Positions 33,156 to 40,872 of a DNA stretch of 55,932 nucleotides are shown piece by piece; positions within the stretch are counted from its first letter, which is position 1; each line of letters opens with the position of its first letter. The stretch covers positions 1-55,932 of the forward strand of contig NZ_AUIH01000029.1 of the NCBI RefSeq assembly GCF_000423605.1, in the 5' to 3' direction. Under the pieces are notes generated by a model. That model was given only the letters and a program-made list of their open reading frames with translations, did no database searches and was not told where the DNA came from. The DNA comes from Saccharospirillum impatiens DSM 12546. GTDB taxonomy: Bacteria; Pseudomonadota; Gammaproteobacteria; Pseudomonadales; Natronospirillaceae. The position numbers were made by a program, and so were the translations under genes.

Positions 33156-33180
33156 CACAAAACCCGGAGATCACTCCGGG
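33156..33180 (-). terminator. Terminator of the beta-glucoside operon
   Basis: On the minus strand CCCGGAG, loop TGAT, CTCCGGG, then TTTTGTG. It lies about 13 bp past the GH1 stop codon. Confidence 0.8.
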
Positions 33181-33192
33181 CAGACACATCGC

Positions 33193-34527
33193 TCAGCGGG
33201 CGGCTAAAAACGCCTTGAACGCCAGTGCACTGGCTTTTGGCGTTCTTACCTGGGTGTCATAATTTACATGCACAATACCAAAGCGCTGGCTGTAGCCTTC
33301 GGCCCATTCGAAGTTGTCCATCAAACTCCAGGCAAAATAGCCCTGAACATCAACCCCGGCCTCTATCGCTTTGTCTACTGCGTTCAAATGCGCGTCATAA
33401 TAGCCGACACGCAACTGGTCATTCACCTCGCCATTGGTGACCGGCGTATTGTCGGCTGCCCCATTTTCAGTGATGTAAACGGGCGGCAAGTTGTCATAAC
33501 GAGCCTTGAACCCGGTCAGCAGATCGGTCAGCCCTTGCGGGTAGATTTCCCAGCCGATGTCAGTTTTAGCAGCCTGTTGCTCGACACCGTCGTAATCATT
33601 CTCACCGCTACTGGTAATCACCGCCCGGGTGTAAAAATTGATGCCGAGAAAATCGAGATCGGCTGCAATAATGTCCATATCACCCGGGTAGACCGTAGGC
33701 ATCCATTCCGGATGTCGCTCTTGAACGGCTGCTGGGTAGTGACTGGTCAGCAGTGGTTCAAGGTAGAAATGGCTGTTTTCTTCGTCACTGTAGGCCGCTG
33801 CGATCCGGTCTGCTTCCGAGTCCGTTTCCGGGTAGGCCGGGGTAAAGTTAAGAACTATACCATGCTCCGCTTTGGGAGCATTGGACCGCATTGCTGGCAA
33901 GGCCAGGCCGTGAGCAAGCAGCAGATGATGAGCAGCCTGAAACCCCAGTCGGTCGTCTTTCAGGCCAGGTGCATGAATACCAAGCCGGTAACTTAGAAAG
34001 GCTGAGCACCAGGGCTCGTTCAGGGTCGCGTAACTGCTGACCCTGTCGCCCAACACGCGGGTGACGCGGTCGGCGTAATCGGCGAAGCGGTAAGCGGTAT
34101 CCCGGTTGACCCAGCCGCCGCGTTCACCCAGGTACTGTGGCAAATCCCAGTGATACAGTGTGGCGTAGGGTTTAATGCCCCGTTCAAGCATGCCATCGAC
34201 CAGCCGGTCATAAAAATCAAACCCCTTGTCATTCCAAACGCCGGATTCAGGCTCGATTCTTGGCCAGGCGATGGAGAAACGATAGGCATCGAATCCGAGT
34301 GACTTGATCATGTCCAGGTCATCGGCCCAACGATGGTAGTGGTCGCAGGCGGGCATGCCATTGTCGCCACCGAGTACACGGCCCGGGGTGTCACAGAAGC
34401 GGTCCCAGATGCTTTCACCACGGCCATCTTCTGTCGTTGCACCTTCTACCTGAAAAGAAGCGGTAGCGACGCCCAACAAAAATTCACGTCGTTGCAAAGG
34501 GGATGATTCGGGTAACTTAAAACTCAT
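33193..34527 (-). CDS. GH1 beta-glucosidase
   Basis: 444 residues, normal for GH1. The acid/base glutamate is in ATLNEPWCSAF, the nucleophile in YITENGAAD, and FLLGVATASFQVEGA plus SIAWPRIEPESG are the family N-terminal motifs. There is no signal peptide, so it hydrolyses imported beta-glucosides or cello-oligosaccharides in the cytoplasm. AGGAG precedes the ATG. It is the last gene of an operon that begins with a binding protein and two permeases. Confidence 0.95.
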   Translation of the reverse strand: MSFKLPESSPLQRREFLLGVATASFQVEGATTEDGRGESIWDRFCDTPGRVLGGDNGMPACDHYHRWADDLDMIKSLGFDAYRFSIAWPRIEPESGVWNDKGFDFYDRLVDGMLERGIKPYATLYHWDLPQYLGERGGWVNRDTAYRFADYADRVTRVLGDRVSSYATLNEPWCSAFLSYRLGIHAPGLKDDRLGFQAAHHLLLAHGLALPAMRSNAPKAEHGIVLNFTPAYPETDSEADRIAAAYSDEENSHFYLEPLLTSHYPAAVQERHPEWMPTVYPGDMDIIAADLDFLGINFYTRAVITSSGENDYDGVEQQAAKTDIGWEIYPQGLTDLLTGFKARYDNLPPVYITENGAADNTPVTNGEVNDQLRVGYYDAHLNAVDKAIEAGVDVQGYFAWSLMDNFEWAEGYSQRFGIVHVNYDTQVRTPKASALAFKAFLAAR

Positions 34528-34574
34528 ACACTACTCCTAAATACCAGGGGCAGACTCCGCCCGCCCAATACACA

Positions 34575-35441
34575 TCAGTTTTTAACGGCGCCGCTGGTCA
34601 GGCCGCTGATCATTTGCTTGCTGGCAGTCATGTAAATAACCACCAATGGCAGTATCGAGATAAAGGTTCCCAGCATCAGGGCACCCCAGGGCGTATTCGG
34701 CACACCCTGCACGCTGCGCAACATCTGGGTGATCACCATCTTGTCGCTGCTGGTCAGTACGACCAGCGGTTGCAAAAAGTTGTTCCATAAAAACACGAAT
34801 TGCACGATCGCCAGCGTGGCCAGGCCTGGCCGCAATAACGGCAACACAACGCTCCAGTAGGTCCGAAAAGCACTGGCTCCGTCGAGTTTGGCTGCCTCCA
34901 GTAAATCTTTGGGCACCGATGCCACCACGTACTGACGAATCAGGAAAATGCCGAAGGGGTTGATACTGAATGGCAACCAGACAGCCAGGTGTGTGTTGCT
35001 CAGACCAATGGTGTTGATCACCATGTAATAGGGAATCAACGTCAGTATGGGGGGCAGCATCATTGAACAGATCATCATGCCGAACAGCACTTTGCGCCCC
35101 CGGAACTCAAACACCGCCAATGCGTAACCACACATGCTGCAAAACAGCAACGACGTCACCGTACCCAGCAAAGCCACTGAAAAGCTGTTAAACATGCCCA
35201 CCCAGAAATCCATGATATCCAGCAAGCGGTGGTAGTTGGCGACCAACTGATCTCCCAATGCCAGGTTTAGCCCGGAGCTGAACATGGTGCTGCGGTCGTG
35301 CGTGGCCATCAGTAATGACCACAGAAAGGGAAAGACAGTGAATACAACGGCCGTCAGCAGGGCAGTCCACAACATGGCTTTGCCCAGGGTGTGAAACACG
35401 CCGTCAAGGCTCTGTTTTTGTGCAGTTGTCAGGGTTTTCAT
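34575..35441 (-). CDS. Sugar ABC transporter permease (MalG-like)
   Basis: 288 residues. The start ATG at 35441 overlaps the stop of the upstream permease gene (TAATG); the frame is open further upstream but the longer N-terminus is not family-like. There are six hydrophobic segments, and the EAA loop is LLEAAKLDGASAFRTYWSVVLP. This is the CUT1-type inner-membrane component that pairs with the protein encoded at 35441-36445. Confidence 0.92.
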   Translation of the reverse strand: MKTLTTAQKQSLDGVFHTLGKAMLWTALLTAVVFTVFPFLWSLLMATHDRSTMFSSGLNLALGDQLVANYHRLLDIMDFWVGMFNSFSVALLGTVTSLLFCSMCGYALAVFEFRGRKVLFGMMICSMMLPPILTLIPYYMVINTIGLSNTHLAVWLPFSINPFGIFLIRQYVVASVPKDLLEAAKLDGASAFRTYWSVVLPLLRPGLATLAIVQFVFLWNNFLQPLVVLTSSDKMVITQMLRSVQGVPNTPWGALMLGTFISILPLVVIYMTASKQMISGLTSGAVKN

Positions 35442-36445
35442 TAATCTCCCCCCAGGCCACGACGGCCAAAGAACCAGAAATACAGACCGGTGAACACGCC
35501 AATAACCATGAACAGGATCCATGAGATGGCAGCGGCGCTGCCCATATCGAGCCACTCCCAGGCAACGCGGTAGAGATAATTGGATATGGTCATGCCGTTG
35601 GTGGATGCCTGCTGCAAGCCACGGGTCAGCACATAGGGTTCGTCAAACAAATTCATGTTGCCAATAATGGTGAGCGTAACCGCAAAAAAGATGAACGGAC
35701 GCAACAGGGGTAATGCAATACGGGTAAACCGTTGCCAGCTGTTGGCACCGTCAATAATGGCCGCTTCATAGAGTTCATCGGAAATGGTCGCCAGTCCGGC
35801 AGTGTAAATCACAATGTTAAAACCCACGTATTTCCAAAACACCACAAAAGAAACCGAGTAACGAATCAGACTGTTTTCCTGCACCCAACCCAGAGGCATC
35901 ACCCCGTTCAGCCAACCAAATGCCCAGCCGGTCAGGCTGCCATTGGCAAGGCCGGTTAATGCCTGATTGATAATGCCACTCTCTTTGGAAAACATGACAA
36001 AGAAAATCATCGAGATGGCGATGGTTGATGTCACGTAAGGTAAAAAATAGGCCGTTGTGAGCCAGTGGCGCGCGCGTGAACCCAGTTGAACCAGCAAATA
36101 CGCCAGCGGTAACGCAACAAGATGCTGGGGGATGCCTGAATACAAGGCCATCAGCAGCGTATTCCACAGCGTTTGCCACAGAGTAGGATCGGTCAGGCTA
36201 AGCGCGTAGTTTTCCAGCCCGACATACTCCATGGTTCCCAGGCCAGCTACGGGGTTCCAGGTATGAAACGACAGATAGATCATAAACAGCACCGGGAAGA
36301 TACCGAAGGTGCCAAAAATAATAATGTAGGGAGACATAAACCAGTAAGGCGTGGTTTTATGCCAGAACGTACGCTGACGGTCCGACTTGTCGCGCTGGGC
36401 GTTTTCCTGCACGGTGGTCGGATCGGTCATTTCGGTGGTCGTCAT
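35441..36445 (-). CDS. Sugar ABC transporter permease (MalF-like)
   Basis: 334 residues. A charged N-terminal tail of about 30 residues is followed by six hydrophobic segments. The EAA loop is LYEAAIIDGANSWQRFTRIALP. A CUT1-type permease that is translationally coupled to its partner by a one-base stop/start overlap. It starts 84 bp after the binding-protein gene, across a terminator-like hairpin. Confidence 0.92.
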   Translation of the reverse strand: MTTTEMTDPTTVQENAQRDKSDRQRTFWHKTTPYWFMSPYIIIFGTFGIFPVLFMIYLSFHTWNPVAGLGTMEYVGLENYALSLTDPTLWQTLWNTLLMALYSGIPQHLVALPLAYLLVQLGSRARHWLTTAYFLPYVTSTIAISMIFFVMFSKESGIINQALTGLANGSLTGWAFGWLNGVMPLGWVQENSLIRYSVSFVVFWKYVGFNIVIYTAGLATISDELYEAAIIDGANSWQRFTRIALPLLRPFIFFAVTLTIIGNMNLFDEPYVLTRGLQQASTNGMTISNYLYRVAWEWLDMGSAAAISWILFMVIGVFTGLYFWFFGRRGLGGD

Positions 36446-36479
36446 TGCCGCAATCCGGAAGGTTGAATGAATTGGAAAT

Positions 36480-36508
36480 AAAAAGGCGGCATCAGTGGTG
36501 ATGCCGCC
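36480..36508 (-). terminator. Partial terminator between the binding-protein and permease genes
   Basis: On the minus strand GGCGGCATCA, loop CCAC, TGATGCCGCC, a perfect 10-bp stem, then TTTTTATTT. Such sites let binding proteins be made in excess over permeases. Confidence 0.85.
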
Positions 36509-36529
36509 CTGGGCGCTTACAAGGATCGA

Positions 36530-37741
36530 TTAGCGCACGCGACGCTTGATTTGACGTTCAGCATTGGCCAGCGCTGTATCGATGTCCATACCATCGTTCA
36601 ACACTTGTTCCAGAGCGGTACTGATCAGCGACTCGGCAATCTGATCACCTTCATTCGGTTCAACCGGGGTGACGTTTTCTGCGATGTCAGCAAACAGCAC
36701 CCGGGCTCTCTGGCCGCGCAAAAAGTCGACGGGCTCGTTAAACATTGGATCATCGTAGGTCGCCGTATGCGCCGGGAAGGCGGCGATGTTCTTAAAACCA
36801 GCCAGTTGAATCTCTTCACTGATCATGTATTCGATCAGGTCCCAGGCAGCTTCAGGTTGATCAGACTGACGCGGAATAGCGAGAAAAGAGCCACCCCAGG
36901 TACCGTAGGTGTTATCAGGCAAATTACTGACACCCCAATTGCCTGACGTCTCCGGTGCCATCCAGTTTTGCAGGTGGCCCAACAACCAGGCACCTGACAT
37001 TTGCGTGGCAAAGCGACCTTCGCGGAAACCGGCATACCATTCTTCGGTCCACTCAGAAATATTGGCGTCCATGCCTTCATCGCGTACCGTTTTGGCCAGT
37101 TCGAAGGCCCGCTTAAAGCGCTCGGTGGTCACCAGCGACTCGCCTTCTGAATCAAAATAAAGGCCGTTGCCGGGTTCAACGTTGAAATTCCAGTACGCGG
37201 TAGCGATGGCATTGGCGTTGCCAATCAACAGGATATTGTCTTCTTTCAGAGCGCGGCCATAATCGAGGTAAGATTCCCAGTCGGTCATGACTGCACCGAG
37301 GTCGTAGCCCATGTCTTCCATGTAATCGCGACGGTAATAGACCACACCCGGCCCCAGATCGACAGGAACGGCATACTGGTTACCATCGCTACCCTGGCCC
37401 TGCGTTACCGCATAGGGGGCAAAACTGTCACTGTGGGGAGCAAACTGGTCGCTGAGGTCGTAGAAACCGCCCTGATTCACGAACGAGCCAACGAAATTAC
37501 GGTCGATCAGCACCACATCGCCTGCGCCGCTGCCGGTCGCCAGGTTGGTCTTGAGTTTGTCGTGGTGACCACCGTGCTCATTCATCAGCATGTCAACATT
37601 GTGAGCCGGGAAACCGTCCAGTATGGCCTCTAACTGACTGTCGTAATCAGGAAACCCATCCAGCCTCAGATCGGCCGCCATGGCGCCACTGGTCAGCGTG
37701 AGCGTGGCCAGTGCCAGGCCCAGTCCGTGTGTATGCTTCAT
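36530..37741 (-). CDS. Sugar ABC transporter substrate-binding protein (CUT1)
   Basis: 403 residues from the ATG at 37741 with GGAGAG upstream; a longer frame lacks a signal peptide at its start. A clear Sec signal (GLGLALATLTLTSGAMAAD) leads into a SBP_bac_1 domain: MLMNEHGGHHDKLKTNL, VVLIDRNFVGSFV, FREGRFATQMSGAWL, and W-rich segments near the C-terminus. With GH1 downstream, a beta-glucoside or cello-oligosaccharide ligand is likely. No ATPase gene is present in the operon, so a shared MalK/MsmK-type ATPase encoded elsewhere must energise it. Confidence 0.92.
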   Translation of the reverse strand: MKHTHGLGLALATLTLTSGAMAADLRLDGFPDYDSQLEAILDGFPAHNVDMLMNEHGGHHDKLKTNLATGSGAGDVVLIDRNFVGSFVNQGGFYDLSDQFAPHSDSFAPYAVTQGQGSDGNQYAVPVDLGPGVVYYRRDYMEDMGYDLGAVMTDWESYLDYGRALKEDNILLIGNANAIATAYWNFNVEPGNGLYFDSEGESLVTTERFKRAFELAKTVRDEGMDANISEWTEEWYAGFREGRFATQMSGAWLLGHLQNWMAPETSGNWGVSNLPDNTYGTWGGSFLAIPRQSDQPEAAWDLIEYMISEEIQLAGFKNIAAFPAHTATYDDPMFNEPVDFLRGQRARVLFADIAENVTPVEPNEGDQIAESLISTALEQVLNDGMDIDTALANAERQIKRRVR

Positions 37742-37838
37742 AGTAATCTCTCCAGACAACTTTTTGTTTTTGTGATTTGGTACTGCACTGCGCCCTGTGA
37801 AGCACAGCAGCCGATGCGACTGCTTTAAAAGCAATGTC

Positions 37839-37854
37839 ATGTAACCGGTTACAT
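37839..37854. promoter_or_regulatory. LacI-type operator O1
   Basis: Perfect palindrome ATGTAACCGGTTACAT with the central CG typical of LacI/GalR operators. It covers the predicted transcription start of the operon, so a bound repressor would block RNA polymerase. Confidence 0.85.
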
Positions 37855-37855
37855 A

Positions 37856-37884
37856 ACGATAATGAGAGAAGACTTACCTGTCAA
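37856..37884 (-). promoter_or_regulatory. Sigma-70 promoter of the beta-glucoside operon
   Basis: On the minus strand TTGACA (37884-37879), a 17-nt spacer and TATCGT (37861-37856). The -35 is perfect and the -10 matches 4 of 6 bases. The start should be near 37849, inside operator O1. Confidence 0.75.
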
Positions 37885-37966
37885 CACGTTACGCCTTGTT
37901 TTGGTCAAATATACGGGTGGTTTGGCTGTCATGCTGCCTGGCAACAGGCAGGAAAAGCTTTCGCGG

Positions 37967-37980
37967 TGTAACCGGTTACA
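37967..37980. promoter_or_regulatory. LacI-type operator O2
   Basis: TGTAACCGGTTACA is identical to the core 14 bp of O1. The centres are 127 bp apart, about 12 helical turns, so both sites face the same side of the DNA. It lies between the operon promoter and the regulator gene. This distance and phasing would suit repression by looping. Confidence 0.85.
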
Positions 37981-38096
37981 ATTTATCACAGAAAGAATCC
38001 GGTAAATGCGGGGCGCAAGGGGTAGGCATTAAATGAAGTGCCTGGAGTCACTGACACTGTGAACTGAAGCCAAACTTTACGCTTGGGTCACTGGTT

Positions 38097-39104
38097 CTAC
38101 CCTGGCTTATACGCCCCGGTAGAGGCACGCTCGATTAAAGTAGGTTGAAACAGATGCTGTACCTTAAACGTAGCCCCTTCTCCCAGGTTGAGTGCAAGCC
38201 GGCCGGCCTCTGCTCCGAATTGCTCGATCGGAACCCGCACAGTAGTGAGGCCCGGTTCAATATAGCCAGCCATGACAACATCATCGTAGCCAACGACGCT
38301 GCAATCGTCGGGCACTTTCAGCCCGTTGCGCCTAAACGCCTTGACTACGCCAATCGCCATCAAGTCATTGCCCGCAACCAAACCGGAGAAGTGAGTGTCC
38401 CGTCGAAATAAACGCTCCAAAGCAGCTTCACCACCCTGCTCCAGGTAGTCACCTTCAACCACCAGTTGTTCATCATAGGGAATGTCAGCCATTTTCAGGG
38501 CATTGCGATAACCGGTCAGGCGATCCCGTGCGTCAGACTTGTAGAGTGGGCCGGTGATGCAAGCGATACGGCGGTGACCAAGGTCAATAAGATGTTGTGT
38601 CGCCAGACAGCCACCGGCTTCGTTATCGAGGTATATGCATTGTTCGACCAGCTCCGGAATCAGTCGGTTGACCAGAATAATGGGGGTCGCCTCAGCATCA
38701 ACCCGCTTCAGGATCTCGGCGTCGGACATCAGATCCAGGTGCAGGATCAGCGCGTCGCAGCGGCGCTTGAGCAAGAACTCGATAGAATCCCGTTCTTCCG
38801 CAAGCGTGGCATGACCACTGGTGATGATCAGATGCTTGCCTTCATCGCGTATGACCCGCTCCGCAAACTGCATCATCTCGCCAAAGAACGGACCGGAAAG
38901 CTCGCCAACGACCATACCAATGGTTTCGGACTTATTCGTGGCCAGACTGCGAGCAAAAGAGTTGGGTTCATAACCGAGCGCCGACATGGCTTCAAGCACT
39001 TTTTGGCGGGTCGCTTCCACTACCTTCTGATTACCATTAACCACCCGGCTTACGGTGGCAACCGAAACACCGGCTCGCTTGGAGACTTCCCGAATAGTGG
39101 CCAT
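38097..39104 (-). CDS. LacI-family transcriptional regulator
   Basis: 335 residues from the ATG at 39104 with CAGGA upstream. The N-terminal helix-turn-helix reads TIREVSKRAGVSVATVSRVV, followed by the hinge helix (YEPNSFARSLATNKS) and a periplasmic-binding-like effector domain (about 60-335). It is transcribed in the same direction as the operon and lies just upstream of it, with both operators in the gap. It probably senses a beta-glucoside or derived sugar and represses the operon. Confidence 0.93.
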   Translation of the reverse strand: MATIREVSKRAGVSVATVSRVVNGNQKVVEATRQKVLEAMSALGYEPNSFARSLATNKSETIGMVVGELSGPFFGEMMQFAERVIRDEGKHLIITSGHATLAEERDSIEFLLKRRCDALILHLDLMSDAEILKRVDAEATPIILVNRLIPELVEQCIYLDNEAGGCLATQHLIDLGHRRIACITGPLYKSDARDRLTGYRNALKMADIPYDEQLVVEGDYLEQGGEAALERLFRRDTHFSGLVAGNDLMAIGVVKAFRRNGLKVPDDCSVVGYDDVVMAGYIEPGLTTVRVPIEQFGAEAGRLALNLGEGATFKVQHLFQPTLIERASTGAYKPG

Positions 39105-39207
39105 ACATCCGTTCCTGTTCGTAGATTTATTGCGCCAACACAACCGACGCACCCGCAGGTTGTTGAAGTTCGCTGAAACTCAGCAACCGGCCAGTTGAAC
39201 ACAAGCG

Positions 39208-39810
39208 TCAGGTGATCTGATACCGGCCGGGCTTATGATTCAGGGCGATAACCATGTTGAGCGCCAGGGCCCCAACAACAGACAGCACCAGCATCGGCAA
39301 TGACACCAGAAAGAAACCCACCGCCACAATGCACACATCGACCGTCATTTGCACCCTGCCCGCATTCACGCCAAATCGCTGCTGAAGATAATACGCTAAT
39401 ATTCCCACTCCGCCGAGACTGGCAACGTGTCGAAACAGTATCAACATGCCGGTGCCAATTAAAAAACCACCCATTAAAGCTGCAAACACCGGGTTCACCT
39501 TCTGCAGACCTATCAGGTATGGCAAGCCTTCAACCATTACTGATACACAGGCCACCGAAATAAAAGTATTGATCGCAAAGCGCCAACCCAGCCTGCTCAC
39601 GGCCAGCCAGTAAAAAGGCAGATTAATGATAAAAAACAACAGACCGAAATCGATGGCAGTCACCTTGGCTAACACCAGTGCCAACCCGGCTGTACCGCCA
39701 GTCAGCATGCCATGGTATTGAAACAACAGCAGACCAAAGGACACAAATGCGGCACCGACGGTAAGCGCGAACAGATCTTCAAATAGCGAGTGAGTGTGTT
39801 TTTGCTTCAA
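39208..39810 (-). CDS. YitT family membrane protein
   Basis: 200 residues from a TTG start with GGAGAA 6 nt upstream. Five to six hydrophobic segments are visible. Family segments include GGTAGLALVLAKVT and GGFLIGTGMLILFRHVASLGGVGIL. It lacks the C-terminal DUF2179 domain of the longer Firmicute YitT, as is usual in Proteobacteria. The transport substrate is unknown. Confidence 0.87.
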   Translation of the reverse strand: MKQKHTHSLFEDLFALTVGAAFVSFGLLLFQYHGMLTGGTAGLALVLAKVTAIDFGLLFFIINLPFYWLAVSRLGWRFAINTFISVACVSVMVEGLPYLIGLQKVNPVFAALMGGFLIGTGMLILFRHVASLGGVGILAYYLQQRFGVNAGRVQMTVDVCIVAVGFFLVSLPMLVLSVVGALALNMVIALNHKPGRYQIT

Positions 39811-39918
39811 CAGAGTTCTCCGGGAATTTTACAACTGAGGGCACTGTCTGGTGCGCCAGAATACCTGGCTGACGCAAGGGGCTGAACCAGCCCATTGCGC
39901 ATTGGATACGACACCAGG

Positions 39919-40368
39919 TTAGTCGTCAGCCGGGGTAATACGCTGGGTATAGATTGAAAAATCAGGTTGTGCGGGTGTGTAGTCACTGTGCAGCAGCGGT
40001 GACTGAATCATAAAATCGGCACTCGCCCGGTTACAGGCTACCGGAATATTGTACAGTGCAGCGATGCGCAACAGGGCTTTGATATCCGGGTCGTGCGGTT
40101 GAGGTTCAAGCGGATCCCAGAAAAATATCAGCAAATCGATGTCACCTTCGGCAATTTTGGCGCCAATTTGCTGGTCACCCCCCAAAGGCCCGCTCAGCAG
40201 TTTTTGCACTGACCGGTTCAACCCTTTTTCGATCAATTTCCCGGTAGTACCGGTCGCATAAATCCCCAGCGATTCAAACAACGCCTGATTCTCCTGCGCC
40301 CAGGCAACCAGCTCCTTTTTCTTATTATCGTGAGCGACCAGCGCTACATTTCGATTCAGTTTAGCCAT
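39919..40368 (-). CDS. mgsA: Methylglyoxal synthase
   Basis: 149 residues, normal length. It has the family start ALVAHDNKKKELV, TGTTGKLIE, LSGPLGGDQQIGAKI with the catalytic aspartate region, and DPLEPQPHDPDIKALLRIA with the conserved histidine. It converts dihydroxyacetone phosphate to methylglyoxal and phosphate as an overflow from glycolysis. GAGGA precedes the ATG. The VanZ-like gene upstream is only 9 bp away, so the two may be co-transcribed. Confidence 0.96.
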   Translation of the reverse strand: MAKLNRNVALVAHDNKKKELVAWAQENQALFESLGIYATGTTGKLIEKGLNRSVQKLLSGPLGGDQQIGAKIAEGDIDLLIFFWDPLEPQPHDPDIKALLRIAALYNIPVACNRASADFMIQSPLLHSDYTPAQPDFSIYTQRITPADD

Positions 40369-40377
40369 TGTGGTTCC

Positions 40378-40800
40378 TCAGTGAGTGGGGTGTAAGCGAT
40401 GTTTGAGCCGATCCCAGAGGCTGACAAGCCCGAGGCCAATCAGCAGACCCGCCCCGTTTGCAACAGCATCGGCCAGGCTGAACATCCGATAGGTCGTCAA
40501 CCCCTGGGCGCCTTCGAGTGTAAAGCTGGCGAACCAGAGCATCACTACCAACCGCAGTCTTGCTGACCAGCCAAGGCACCCCAGGGCGCCCAGGGCGCCC
40601 CAGCCAATCAGATGATTCACTTTGTCATTGGGAGAGAATTCCGGATGCCCCAGTGGCAAGAGCGACAAGACAGTAATGATCAGGAACACTGTCCAGAACA
40701 AGCCGCGGATAATGCAAGGGGACAGCCCATATCGCCAGTTGGTCTTCAAAATCGGGATCCTCCGGTGCGGGATTGTTCGCGCAACGTTTGTATCAGTCAT
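40378..40800 (-). CDS. VanZ-like membrane protein
   Basis: 140 residues. Four hydrophobic segments with the family features SPNDKVNHLIGWGALG, EGAQGLTTYRMFSLADAVANGAG and a basic C-terminus. The role of VanZ-like proteins outside glycopeptide resistance is unclear. It is divergent from the cyclase gene at 40873 by 72 bp and upstream of mgsA. Confidence 0.8.
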   Translation of the reverse strand: MTDTNVARTIPHRRIPILKTNWRYGLSPCIIRGLFWTVFLIITVLSLLPLGHPEFSPNDKVNHLIGWGALGALGCLGWSARLRLVVMLWFASFTLEGAQGLTTYRMFSLADAVANGAGLLIGLGLVSLWDRLKHRLHPTH

Positions 40801-40872
40801 GCGGGACAGAGCAACGAGTTTACCATATCCTGCACACTAACAACGACACGCTACTCAAGGTCATATCGCGTC

